64,000 nt of DNA from Bacteroidota bacterium (GTDB lineage: Bacteria > Bacteroidota > Bacteroidia > JAHEXY01). Within the stretch, counting starts at the first letter, position 1. Each line of letters opens with the position of its first letter. The notes under the pieces were generated by a model. It had not been told where the DNA came from, did no database searches, and saw only the letters and a program-made list of their open reading frames with translations. The stretch lies in the NCBI GenBank assembly GCA_023251875.1, contig JAHEXY010000001.1, positions 62,001 to 126,000 on the forward strand, written 5' to 3'. Shown here piece after piece: positions 15,990 through 23,929 of the stretch. A program made the translations under genes and the position numbers.

Positions 15990-16371
15990 ATATGTAGCAG
16001 ATACTATGTTTCTTGTGCTTTGGTTGGAAAAAAGAAAGTTACCAACTAAAATGAAAGTTATTGTTAATGCTATTGAAAAGAATCAAGTAAGTATTATAAT
16101 TCTCGCAATGGTTTTGGCTGAAGTAGGTTATCTTTCCGAAAAGAAAAGAATCGATTTATCTCTGAAAGAAATAAAAAATGTGTTGCAAAAATTAAGTTCA
16201 GTAAACATTCAAGCCATTAACGAAGAAATTATATTTAGCACTTTTGAAATAAATGATATACCTGAATTGCATGATAGAATTATTGCAGCTACTGCAAAAT
16301 TTTTAAAATTAACATTATTAACTAACGACCCTATAATTACTAAGTCTAAATTTGTTGATGCAATTTGGTAA
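15979..16371 (+). CDS. PIN-domain toxin (VapC-like ribonuclease)
   Basis: A 130-residue PIN-domain protein with the four acidic residues of the Mg2+ site: Asp8 (YVADTMF), Glu48 (VLAEVGYLS), Asp99 (ELHDRIIAATA) and Asp117 (LLTNDPII). Such toxins cut tRNA or rRNA when not bound by their antitoxin. The start is a GTG at 15979 inside the antitoxin gene; no ATG lies early enough to keep the first catalytic Asp at its normal position. The module stands between yebC and the aldehyde dehydrogenase gene, splitting an otherwise metabolic gene group. Confidence 0.85.
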   Translation: MKSKYVADTMFLVLWLEKRKLPTKMKVIVNAIEKNQVSIIILAMVLAEVGYLSEKKRIDLSLKEIKNVLQKLSSVNIQAINEEIIFSTFEINDIPELHDRIIAATAKFLKLTLLTNDPIITKSKFVDAIW

Positions 16372-16384
16372 ACATAAATAAATC

Positions 16385-17863
16385 ATGAAAAAACAAACCA
16401 CCACCACACCCAAACTCGACTTTACTTCTAAATGGGCTTATGCTCCATCACCGGAAAGTACAGATCATGTTCAACTAAAAGAACAATATGATTTGTTCAT
16501 TAATGGCAAATGGGTAAAGCCTGTTAAGGGAAAATATTTTGATACGGTAAATCCGGCAACAGAAAAAAAATTAGCCTCTGTAGCAGAAGCAACACAAGAA
16601 GATGTAGACAAAGCAGTGAAAGCCGCAAGAGCGGCTTATGAAAATGTATGGAGCAAAATGCCGGCTAAAGAACGTGCAAAATATATTTACAGAATTGCGC
16701 GCATGATTCAAGAGCGTGCACGTGAATTTGCTGTAATTGAAAGCATGGATGGCGGTAAAGCCATTCGTGAATCTCGTGATGTGGATGTACCTTTGGCCGC
16801 TGCACATTTCTTTTATTATGCCGGTTGGGCGGATAAGTTAGAATATGCTTTCCCTGGTAAAACAGTAAGCCCTGTGGGTGTAGCTGGACAAATCATCCCT
16901 TGGAATTTTCCATTATTAATGGCTGCTTGGAAAATAGCACCCGCTCTTGCAACCGGAAATACGGTGGTGTTAAAACCTGCAGAAACAACTCCACTAACTG
17001 CTTTGAAACTTGCTGAAATTATAAAAGAATCGGGCTTGCCTGATGGGGTGGTAAATATTATAACTGGTGCAGGAGCAACCGGAGCTGCGATTGTAAATCA
17101 TCCCGGTATCGATAAAATTGCTTTTACCGGTTCTACGGATGTGGGCAAGCTCATCCAAAAAGCTATTGCCGGAACAAACAAAAAACTTACGCTTGAATTA
17201 GGTGGTAAAGCTGCCAATATTATTTTTGAAGATGCGCCTATTGATCAAGCCGTAGAAGGCATCGTAAACGGAATATTTTTTAACCAAGGTCATGTATGCT
17301 GCGCAGGCTCTCGTTTGTTTGTGCAAGAGGGCGTAGCGGATGTTGTGATTAGAAAATTAAAAGACAGATTAGAAAGTTTAATAGTTGGAGATCCATTGGA
17401 TAAGAATACAGACATAGGTGCAATCAATTCAAAAGGCCAACTCGAAACAATTAAAAAATACATTAAAATTGGAATAAACGAAGGTGCAGAAATGTATCAG
17501 AGTTCATGCGCCATTCCAAGCAAAGGTTTTTTTGTAAGACCAACATTGTTTACTAACGTAAGTCAATCTCATACCATTTCTCGTGAAGAAATTTTTGGCC
17601 CTGTATTGGCTATACAAACTTTTAGAACAGTTGAAGAAGTAATTGAAAAAGCCAATAATACTCCTTATGGTCTTTCTGCCGGGGTATGGACAGATAAAGG
17701 CTCTAAAATATTTAGCTTAACCACTAAGCTTCGTGCAGGTGTTATTTGGGCAAACACCTATAACAAATTTGATCCTACTTCTCCATTTGGTGGATTTAAA
17801 GAAAGTGGTTTTGGAAGAGAAGGTGGCTTGCATGGATTGGCGCCTTATCTTGTAATGAATTAA
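16385..17863 (+). CDS. Aldehyde dehydrogenase (catalytic half of an ALDH16-like pair)
   Basis: A full-length NAD(P)-dependent aldehyde dehydrogenase of 492 residues. Key motifs are IIPWNFPL, LKPAETTPL, FTGSTDVGK (nucleotide binding), LELGGK (general-base Glu) and NQGHVCCAGSR, where Cys305 aligns with the catalytic Cys302 of the family. It oxidises an aldehyde to a carboxylate. With deoC upstream, acetaldehyde is a reasonable substrate (inference). The C terminus (FGGFKESGFGREGG) is normal. A separate gene 1.1 kb downstream encodes a second aldehyde-dehydrogenase-like domain without catalytic residues. The two lengths (492 + 318) add up to the size of ALDH16, which has one active and one inactive domain. 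Confidence 0.93.
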   Translation: MKKQTTTTPKLDFTSKWAYAPSPESTDHVQLKEQYDLFINGKWVKPVKGKYFDTVNPATEKKLASVAEATQEDVDKAVKAARAAYENVWSKMPAKERAKYIYRIARMIQERAREFAVIESMDGGKAIRESRDVDVPLAAAHFFYYAGWADKLEYAFPGKTVSPVGVAGQIIPWNFPLLMAAWKIAPALATGNTVVLKPAETTPLTALKLAEIIKESGLPDGVVNIITGAGATGAAIVNHPGIDKIAFTGSTDVGKLIQKAIAGTNKKLTLELGGKAANIIFEDAPIDQAVEGIVNGIFFNQGHVCCAGSRLFVQEGVADVVIRKLKDRLESLIVGDPLDKNTDIGAINSKGQLETIKKYIKIGINEGAEMYQSSCAIPSKGFFVRPTLFTNVSQSHTISREEIFGPVLAIQTFRTVEEVIEKANNTPYGLSAGVWTDKGSKIFSLTTKLRAGVIWANTYNKFDPTSPFGGFKESGFGREGGLHGLAPYLVMN

Positions 17864-17885
17864 AAATTGAAAACAACATATAATT

Positions 17886-18119
17886 ATGAAAGCTTACAAT
17901 ATAACCTCTACTAATACAGAAATAATAATAAGTCTAGATAAAGATAGTTTTGAAACATCTTTTATTACAAGTCTTATTGAAAAAATTGATGTTGAAGCAC
18001 TAGCAAAAAAAGCAAACTTTAGCAAAAATGTATTAGAGCTGTCAGAAAAAATAAAAGAAGAATGGTGGAAAAAGAATAAGAAAAAATATATTACAAAAAA
18101 GAAGGATAAAAAGTCATGA
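17886..18119 (+). CDS. Putative antitoxin of a PIN-domain module
   Basis: A 77-residue lysine-rich protein with a short beta-strand N terminus (TEIIISLDKDSFE), a helix and a very basic tail (WWKKNKKKYITKKKDKKS). It overlaps the downstream PIN-domain gene by 4 bases (ATGA), which suggests a toxin-antitoxin pair. I do not recognise the family from sequence; the role rests on context and size. It follows the aldehyde dehydrogenase gene by 22 bases. Confidence 0.65.
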   Translation: MKAYNITSTNTEIIISLDKDSFETSFITSLIEKIDVEALAKKANFSKNVLELSEKIKEEWWKKNKKKYITKKKDKKS

Positions 18120-18523
18120 GGATTATTGTTGATTCTAACATAATTTTTTCAGCTATGATTTCAAATAACTCTTCTTTTAGAAATACTTTGATTAATAGCA
18201 AAGAACATGAATTTTATTCTCCTGATTTTGTATTTGCCGAGTTAAGCAAAAACATGAAGAAGCTTTTAAAATATTGTAAACTGACAGAATTGGAATTGGT
18301 TTTCTTTTTCAAAAAAATTACTGAAAATATTCATTTTGTTCCTGAAGATTTTGTTTCCCCTAAGAACCAAGAAAGAGCTTATTTGCTTTGTGAAAAAATT
18401 GATCCTAAAGATACTCCATTTATTGCCTTATCTATTGAGTTAGATGCAAGCTTATGGACAGGGGATTTAAAACTTAAAAAGGGATTAATTAAAGATGGGT
18501 TTGACAAATTTTTTAATCCTTAA
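18116..18523 (+). CDS. PIN-domain protein, probable toxin
   Basis: A 135-residue PIN-domain protein with Asp6 in IIVDSNIIFSAM, an acidic residue in FAELSKNM, Asp in DPKDTPFIALS and Asp in LWTGDLKLKKG. These are the four acidic positions of the nuclease site. The order differs somewhat from classical VapC and resembles the PIN proteins that end in a TGDxxL motif. It is translationally coupled to the small upstream gene (ATGA overlap). This is the second such module within 2.5 kb, on the other side of the aldehyde dehydrogenase gene. Confidence 0.82.
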   Translation: MRIIVDSNIIFSAMISNNSSFRNTLINSKEHEFYSPDFVFAELSKNMKKLLKYCKLTELELVFFFKKITENIHFVPEDFVSPKNQERAYLLCEKIDPKDTPFIALSIELDASLWTGDLKLKKGLIKDGFDKFFNP

Positions 18524-18573
18524 AAATTAAGAAACTCTGAAAACCCTCAGCGAACTCTGTGTTAAAAAAAATT

Positions 18574-18990
18574 ATGAAAGCAACTCTGATTCTATTATTT
18601 ATTTTACCCAGCCTCAAAAGTTTTTGCCAAGCAAATGCTAAAGATTCCATTTCTGTTTGTGATACTATATACTCTTATTTTGCAGTTGAAACAAAGCCCG
18701 AATACCCTGGAGGTGAAAGTGAGTTGATGAAGTTTATAGCTAAAAATATTAAATTCCCCCAAACGGATAAGGATGATTATATAGGTAGTAAAATATATGT
18801 CAGCTTTATCATAAATAAAGATGGAGGAATTGAGGATGTGAGAATAATTAAAAGTATAAATGAGAAGGCAAGTTATAATAAAGCAATTACCAATATGGTT
18901 CAATCTATGCCTAATTGGAAACCTGCTATACACAAAGGAAATCTTGTTTGCGTACAATATTCTTTACCGATTACCATCTGTCTAAAATAA
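18574..18990 (+). CDS. Secreted TonB C-terminal-domain protein
   Basis: A 138-residue protein with a signal peptide (MKATLILLFILPSLKSFCQ) and a TonB-like C-terminal domain. The domain has the motif PEYPGGESELMKFIAKNIKFP, the strand YVSFIINKDGGIEDVRI, and the closing MPNWKPAIHKGNLVCVQYSLPI. In Bacteroidota this short stand-alone form without a membrane anchor or proline-rich linker is common, and its partner is unknown. A GTG at 18559 could give a longer form but lies in an intergenic AACTCTG-type repeat (around 18533-18562), so the ATG at 18574 is preferred. Confidence 0.8.
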   Translation: MKATLILLFILPSLKSFCQANAKDSISVCDTIYSYFAVETKPEYPGGESELMKFIAKNIKFPQTDKDDYIGSKIYVSFIINKDGGIEDVRIIKSINEKASYNKAITNMVQSMPNWKPAIHKGNLVCVQYSLPITICLK

Positions 18991-19007
18991 AACATTTCGT
19001 ATCTTTG
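18977..19007 (+). promoter_or_regulatory. Promoter of the ALDH-like gene, probably giving a leaderless transcript
   Basis: TCTG (18977-18980), 19 bases, then TATCTTTG (19000-19007) match the Bacteroidota TTTG ... TAnnTTTG form. The ATG at 19012 is only 4 bases after the -7 box, so transcription would start at or next to the start codon. The same TTTGTAC-to-ATG arrangement occurs at ispH. Confidence 0.55.
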
Positions 19008-19011
19008 TACC

Positions 19012-19965
19012 ATGGAAAAAACAGCAACAAAAACCAAAACTCCTAAAGTTACAGGTGTAAGTTTAAACGGAAACGGACATCATTTAAATGGCAATGGCAA
19101 AAAAGCTGAGCGCTTAAAAGTGCTTAAAACCTATAAATTATATATTGGTGGAGCTTTTCCTCGCACAGAATCGGGCAGGTATTTTACTTTGAAAGATGCG
19201 CAAGGCAATGCCTTAGCAAATATGTGTACAGGATCAAGAAAAGATTTTAAAAATTCAGTTACTGTTGCTCGTGCTGCTTTTGAAAAATGGCATGGCAAAT
19301 CAGCTTATAACAGAAGTCAAATTTTATACCGCATTGCGGAAATGTTAGAAGCTCGTTCTGCCCAATTCATTTCTGAATTAATGCAACAAGGTTCTACACA
19401 AACTCAGGCAGAACAAGAAGTAAATACTTCGGTTGATCGCTTGGTGTATTATGCCGGCTGGTGCGATAAATACCAGCAATTATTTAGTTCTGTAAATCCT
19501 GTTAATACTTCTCACTTTAATTTTTCTGTGTTGGAACCAACAGGAGTTGTGTCTGCTGTAGCTCCTTTAGAAAATAGTTTAATTGGTTTGGTTTCTGTAA
19601 TTGCTCCTATTATTTCAGGCGGCAATACATGTATAGTATTAGCATCTGAAGCAAAACCGCTTTGTTCTGTTACTTTCTCTGAAGTATTAAACGATTCTGA
19701 TTTACCCGGTGGCGTTGTAAATATTTTAACAGGCTTTAGAAAAGAATTGCTTTCGCATATGTCAACCCACATGGATGTAAACATGATCGTATACACAGGT
19801 ACTGATGAGAAACAAATTCAAATGATAAAAGAAAATGCTACGCTAAATGTAAAACGTGTAGTAGTTTACAAAGATGAAAACTGGTTGGCTGAAACTTCTC
19901 AAAGTCCCTATCGCATTGGTGATGCACAAGAGGTAAAAACAACTTGGCATCCTATTGGAATATAA
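19012..19965 (+). CDS. Aldehyde-dehydrogenase-like protein lacking catalytic residues (ALDH16 second-domain-like)
   Basis: This 317-residue protein has the N-terminal and nucleotide-binding region of the aldehyde dehydrogenase fold. Visible landmarks are YIGGAFPRTESGRYF, AYNRSQILYRIAEML, EPTGVVSAVAP in place of the usual IPWNFP, LPGGVVNILTG, and IVYTGTDEKQI in place of FTGS. It stops before the catalytic domain: no ELGGK glutamate and no GQxC cysteine. Its C terminus (TTWHPIGI) looks natural rather than truncated. ALDH16 proteins combine one active and one inactive ALDH domain, so this may be the inactive partner as a separate subunit of the enzyme at 16385-17863. Alternatives are a scaffolding or regulatory role, or a relic. 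Confidence 0.75.
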   Translation: MEKTATKTKTPKVTGVSLNGNGHHLNGNGKKAERLKVLKTYKLYIGGAFPRTESGRYFTLKDAQGNALANMCTGSRKDFKNSVTVARAAFEKWHGKSAYNRSQILYRIAEMLEARSAQFISELMQQGSTQTQAEQEVNTSVDRLVYYAGWCDKYQQLFSSVNPVNTSHFNFSVLEPTGVVSAVAPLENSLIGLVSVIAPIISGGNTCIVLASEAKPLCSVTFSEVLNDSDLPGGVVNILTGFRKELLSHMSTHMDVNMIVYTGTDEKQIQMIKENATLNVKRVVVYKDENWLAETSQSPYRIGDAQEVKTTWHPIGI

Positions 19966-20080
19966 ACTCGTTTGAGGAATTATTGTACTTGTTTTTATTG
20001 AGATGGGAAATTCTACGTGTTAGGCTATAATCTCTTTACCTGAGCCTTCCAACAATACTTTGCTGTATTATTTTAGACTT

Positions 20081-20159
20081 GATTTTTCGGATCTAAAACA
20101 TTCTCCTATTCATTAACCAATAAAGACATAGGTCGAATGTTTTAGAAGCCGAAAAAATC
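20081..20159. repeat. Long imperfect inverted repeat upstream of the S24 repressor gene
   Basis: The left arm (20081-20109) begins GATTTTTCGG and contains CTAAAACATTC and CCTAT. The right arm (20128-20159) begins ATAGG and contains GAATGTTTTAG, ending GCCGAAAAAATC. The ~30-bp arms pair with small bulges around an 18-base AT-rich loop. It lies between the ALDH-like gene and the repressor gene. It could be a small non-autonomous element, a transcript-end structure or a protein-binding site. The preceding 115 bases (19966-20080) show nothing further. Confidence 0.7.
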
Positions 20160-20189
20160 TATATAAATAAATGCTGACAACATTGCAAA

Positions 20190-20230
20190 TATACTATATA
20201 ATGTAGTATATTGTAGCTATAAATTATAGC
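20190..20230 (+). promoter_or_regulatory. Palindromic operators directly upstream of the S24 repressor gene
   Basis: Two dyads lie in the 42 bases before the start codon: TATACTA-N7-TAGTATA (20190-20210) and GCTATA-AAT-TATAGC (20216-20230). Their position is what one expects for autoregulation by an XRE/S24 repressor dimer. Confidence 0.5.
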
Positions 20231-20231
20231 A

Positions 20232-20990
20232 ATGAGCAAAATAGCCTATAACATTAAGCATTTGAGGGAATTAAAAAAACTCTCTCAAGAGGCCTTGGCC
20301 GAAAATTTAAATATAACTCGTGCCCGATTGGGCGCTTATGAAGAAAGCCGTAATGAACCTCCTATTGAAATATTAATTCAATTGTCAGAATATTTTCATG
20401 TGGCCATTGATGCACTTGTAAAAACAGATCTAAGAAAAACGGATTTACAAAGTTTACTCAAAATTGGCAATAATCGATTGTTATTTCCCGTTTTGGTTGA
20501 TAAAGAAAACAACGATCAAATTGAAGTGGTTACTGCTAAAGCATCTGCCGGTTATTTAAATGGCTACTCTGATCCTGAGTATATGGAGAAACTTCCTTTT
20601 ATGAAATTACCTTTTGCATTTGTAGGCAAGCATCGTTCTTTTCCTATTAAAGGAGATTCTATGCCTCCTTTAAAAACGGGAGATTATGTAGTAGGTAAGT
20701 TTGTTGAATCTTTAAATGATGTTGTAAACGGTAGAACCTATATTTTGCTTACAAAAGATGAAGGCATTGTATACAAACGGGTATATAAAAAAAATGCTAG
20801 TGTAGTTGAACTGCATTCAGATAATAAATTGTATGAAGTATACACTGTAAAACCTCAAGATATAATAGAGATTTGGGAGTTTGTGTGTTGTCTTAAAACC
20901 TCAGATAAAAAAGAAGATGAAATTAACCTAGATAGTATAATGAAAATGCTACTCAGTATGCAAGTAGAAATTGAAAGAATAAAAAAATAA
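20232..20990 (+). CDS. XRE-family repressor with LexA-like S24 domain
   Basis: A 252-residue repressor. The N-terminal helix-turn-helix (about residues 5-60, LREKLSQEALAENLNITRARLGAYEESR region) binds DNA, and the C-terminal S24 domain (about 95-220) carries a possible self-cleavage site KASAG, the catalytic Ser in KGDSMPPL, and the Lys in VYKRVYKK. Repressors of this type cleave themselves after DNA damage and release their targets. A short charged tail follows. No phage genes surround it, so it is a chromosomal stress regulator or a remnant of one. Palindromes just upstream suggest autoregulation. uvrC lies about 1 kb downstream, but an unrelated minus-strand gene is in between. Confidence 0.88.
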   Translation: MSKIAYNIKHLRELKKLSQEALAENLNITRARLGAYEESRNEPPIEILIQLSEYFHVAIDALVKTDLRKTDLQSLLKIGNNRLLFPVLVDKENNDQIEVVTAKASAGYLNGYSDPEYMEKLPFMKLPFAFVGKHRSFPIKGDSMPPLKTGDYVVGKFVESLNDVVNGRTYILLTKDEGIVYKRVYKKNASVVELHSDNKLYEVYTVKPQDIIEIWEFVCCLKTSDKKEDEINLDSIMKMLLSMQVEIERIKK

Positions 20991-21014
20991 ATTGATGAGG
21001 CCTTTTGCCTTCTT

Positions 21015-21911
21015 TTAATTCTTAATAAATACCTTTTTTGTTACTACAGCATCTTTTTGTTGTATACTTACTACATAATAACTTCCTGCTTCATCATTTA
21101 ATTCTATTTCGCTACTTGAATTCTGCAATTGCGTTTGATAAACCAATTGTCCCATTAAATTATGAACAGAAACAGTTGCAGAAGATAAATTTTGTGTATT
21201 GCCAATAATTTTAACCTTATTTCCATAGCTGTAAACAGCTAATTCTTTTAATAAATCAGGATTTTGAATAGATGTAGAAACACTTTTTTCTCCCGCAATA
21301 ATAGAAGCAAATGGTTCATCGTTATAGGCAAAATCTTTTAAAGTGATGGTATTTAATTTGCTGTCCACATCTAAGCGTATCCAACCATAAAGTACATTAG
21401 AATTAACTTGAAAACGAACGCCTAAGAATTTGTCTTTTGCTCCCAACCAAGGACTTTGGCTACCGTAATAGGTATAAGTAGTATAATTAGCTAATTGAGT
21501 AAAAAATTCATAATTATTAGAATTCCAGTAACTGCTAATGTTCATCGTCCAATCGAGAGAAAGACCTACTGTATCTCCTTGATCAAGAGCATCAGCTCCA
21601 TTACACCAAACATATTGATTACCATACCAAGATGAAGTATGGCAAAATGCTTTAACCTTATTATTAGGATTATCAGTAGCTAGCAATGCTTGCACACTCC
21701 CCCAATATCCATTTTTTATAGTAAATATAAAATCAACTTTATTATCATTATTTAAATCTAAATCAAATACATTGCCTTGTGTAATATTATAATCTGGATC
21801 AACATTGGTATAAACAATTTCTGCATGAGCAGTTTGTTGTGCTGCAATAAATGATAGAGCACAAGCAGAATAAGACTTAAGCTTTTTTAAGCGTTGTAAA
21901 TTTTTAGTCAT
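21015..21911 (-). CDS. Secreted protein with T9SS type A sorting domain
   Basis: This 298-residue protein has an unusual N terminus (MTKNLQRLKKLKSYSACALSFIAAQQTAHA) with a basic, relatively long signal peptide. A region follows with FDLDLNNDNKVDFIFTI, resembling a calcium-binding FG-GAP-like loop, then aromatic-rich strands. The C-terminal sorting domain runs from about residue 218 (LKELAVYSYGNKVKI) to KKVFIKN. Proteins with this leader and acidic loop are frequent in Bacteroidota and are annotated only as T9SS cargo. No enzymatic motif is visible. It is transcribed toward the repressor gene. Confidence 0.8.
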   Translation of the reverse strand: MTKNLQRLKKLKSYSACALSFIAAQQTAHAEIVYTNVDPDYNITQGNVFDLDLNNDNKVDFIFTIKNGYWGSVQALLATDNPNNKVKAFCHTSSWYGNQYVWCNGADALDQGDTVGLSLDWTMNISSYWNSNNYEFFTQLANYTTYTYYGSQSPWLGAKDKFLGVRFQVNSNVLYGWIRLDVDSKLNTITLKDFAYNDEPFASIIAGEKSVSTSIQNPDLLKELAVYSYGNKVKIIGNTQNLSSATVSVHNLMGQLVYQTQLQNSSSEIELNDEAGSYYVVSIQQKDAVVTKKVFIKN

Positions 21912-22052
21912 AAATAAGCTTTAAATAATTATCTTTCTCTATTGAAAAAATGATTTATATGGGTATTCATGCAAAATTAAAAAATGCTGACTAACAATCC
22001 TATAAAATAATAATGCTTTTATAAGGAGATTTTTTATCTGACATCATATCAA

Positions 22053-23855
22053 ATGATTGACATTCATGATGAAATAAATTTAATTCTCGGAAATTTACCG
22101 GATAGTCCGGGGGTTTATCAATTTTACGATAAAGAGGCCAAACTTATTTATGTTGGCAAAGCCAAAAGCCTTAAAAAAAGAGTAAGTTCTTATTTTCAGG
22201 ATAAACATTTAAATGGTAAAACTACTGTTTTAGTAAAAAAAATAAACGACATAAAGTTTATTATAGTAGATACTGAATTGGATGCTCTATTGCTAGAAAA
22301 TAACCTGATTAAGAAATACCAACCCCGTTATAATATTTTATTAAAGGATGATAAAACATATCCCTGGATTTGTATCAAGAATGAGCCTTTTCCAAGAATA
22401 TTCTCCACAAGAAATCTAATAAAAGACGGTTCTCAATATTTTGGCCCCTATGCATCTGTTAAAATGATGCATACCTTGCTCGATTTAATTCGAGAGCTAT
22501 ATCCTCTTCGTACATGTTCTCATCAGCTTAGTTTAGAAAATATTCAGGCAAAAAAATTTAAAGTTTGCTTAGAATACCATATCGGTAATTGCAAAGGGGC
22601 CTGTGAAGGATTACAAACGGTAGAGGATTACAATGCCTCCATTCAAAATATAAAGGAAATTTTAAAAGGAAATACTTCAACCGTAATTAAAAATTGCAAG
22701 CAATTGATGCAACAATTTGCTGAAAAACTAGATTTTGAAAATGCTCAAACCATAAAAGAAAAAATTGAATTGCTCGAAAAATACCAAAGTAAATCATTGG
22801 TGGTACATCCCTCTATTCATAATGTTGATGTATATTCTTTTACTGAAGATGATGAAATTGGTTATGTTAATTTTATGAAAATTATTAATGGGGCCATTAT
22901 TCAATCGCATACGCTTGAGTTAAAAAAGAAACTGGATGAAACTCCTGCAGAACTACTTTCTTTTGCATTAATAGAATTGCGGCAACGGTTTTATTCTGAA
23001 ACCAAAGAAATTTATGTTCCTTTTCAAATTGAATTAGAAATTCCGGGTGTAGAAATTTTGGTTCCTAAAATTGGCGATAAGAAAAAATTGATAGAGCTCT
23101 CGGAACGCAACGTTAAGTTTTACATGTTAGATAAACATAAGCAAATAGAGGCCGTTGATCCGGATAGGCATGTGAATAGAATATTACACCAAATGCAAAA
23201 AGATTTGCGTTTACAAGAATTGCCTGTACATATTGAATGTTTTGATAATTCAAATATTCAGGGAGCTTATCCTGTTTCGGCAATGGTTGTTTTTAAAAAT
23301 GCAAAGCCTTCTAAAAATGATTATAGGCATTTTAATATTAAAACGGTTGAAGGACCCAATGATTTTGCAAGCATGGAAGAAGTTGTTTATCGCAGATACA
23401 AACGAATACTTGATGATAGCGAAGCACTTCCTCAATTAATTGTTATTGACGGTGGAAAAGGTCAATTAAGTTCTGCTCTTAATAGTCTTGCAAGATTAGG
23501 CTTAAGAGGCAAAGTAACCGTAATTGGCATTGCAAAAAGACTAGAAGAAATATATTTTCCGGGAGATTCTATTCCACTTTATTTAGATAAAAAATCGGAA
23601 ACATTAAAAGTGATTCAACATATTAGAAATGAAGCCCATCGTTTTGGTATTACCCATCACCGTAAAAGTAGGGAAAAAGGAACCATTAAAACTGAACTTT
23701 CAGAAATTAAAGGAATAGGAGATAAGGCAATTACTCAATTGCTAACTACCTTTTACTCTGTAAAAGGCGTAAAAGAAGCTTCATTAGAAGCTATTGAAAA
23801 TACCGTTGGTAAATCAAAAGCTAAAATAGTATTTGAGTACTTTCATAGAATATAA
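22053..23855 (+). CDS. uvrC: Excinuclease ABC subunit C
   Basis: UvrC makes both incisions in nucleotide excision repair after UvrA and UvrB find the lesion. The 600-residue protein has the N-terminal GIY-YIG nuclease (SPGVYQFYD, LIYVGKAKSLKKRVSSYF), a cysteine-containing region (CLEYHIGNCKGACEG), a UVR-type motif near residue 215, the RNase-H-like C-terminal nuclease (IECFDNSNIQGAYPVSAMVV, PQLIVIDGGKGQL), and a final helix-hairpin-helix (IKGIGDKAITQLL). Length and motif order are normal. With mfd in the same window, the transcription-coupled branch of repair is also represented. Confidence 0.97.
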   Translation: MIDIHDEINLILGNLPDSPGVYQFYDKEAKLIYVGKAKSLKKRVSSYFQDKHLNGKTTVLVKKINDIKFIIVDTELDALLLENNLIKKYQPRYNILLKDDKTYPWICIKNEPFPRIFSTRNLIKDGSQYFGPYASVKMMHTLLDLIRELYPLRTCSHQLSLENIQAKKFKVCLEYHIGNCKGACEGLQTVEDYNASIQNIKEILKGNTSTVIKNCKQLMQQFAEKLDFENAQTIKEKIELLEKYQSKSLVVHPSIHNVDVYSFTEDDEIGYVNFMKIINGAIIQSHTLELKKKLDETPAELLSFALIELRQRFYSETKEIYVPFQIELEIPGVEILVPKIGDKKKLIELSERNVKFYMLDKHKQIEAVDPDRHVNRILHQMQKDLRLQELPVHIECFDNSNIQGAYPVSAMVVFKNAKPSKNDYRHFNIKTVEGPNDFASMEEVVYRRYKRILDDSEALPQLIVIDGGKGQLSSALNSLARLGLRGKVTVIGIAKRLEEIYFPGDSIPLYLDKKSETLKVIQHIRNEAHRFGITHHRKSREKGTIKTELSEIKGIGDKAITQLLTTFYSVKGVKEASLEAIENTVGKSKAKIVFEYFHRI

Positions 23856-23861
23856 TTAGAA

Positions 23862-23893
23862 TGTAACCTTTTTTAAAAGCCTACGTAAAGGAT
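23862..23893 (+). promoter_or_regulatory. ECF-like promoter shared by the two giant T9SS paralogues, copy 1
   Basis: TGTAACC (23862-23868) followed 15 bases later by CGTAAAGGAT. The same AACC-N15-CGTAAAGGAT block precedes the second paralogue at 27733-27764. AACC with CGT at this spacing has the form of an ECF promoter. It starts 6 bases after the uvrC stop. Confidence 0.45.
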
Positions 23894-23929
23894 GGTTGAT
23901 TGAACTAATATGTATTTAATCAGCCCCCA

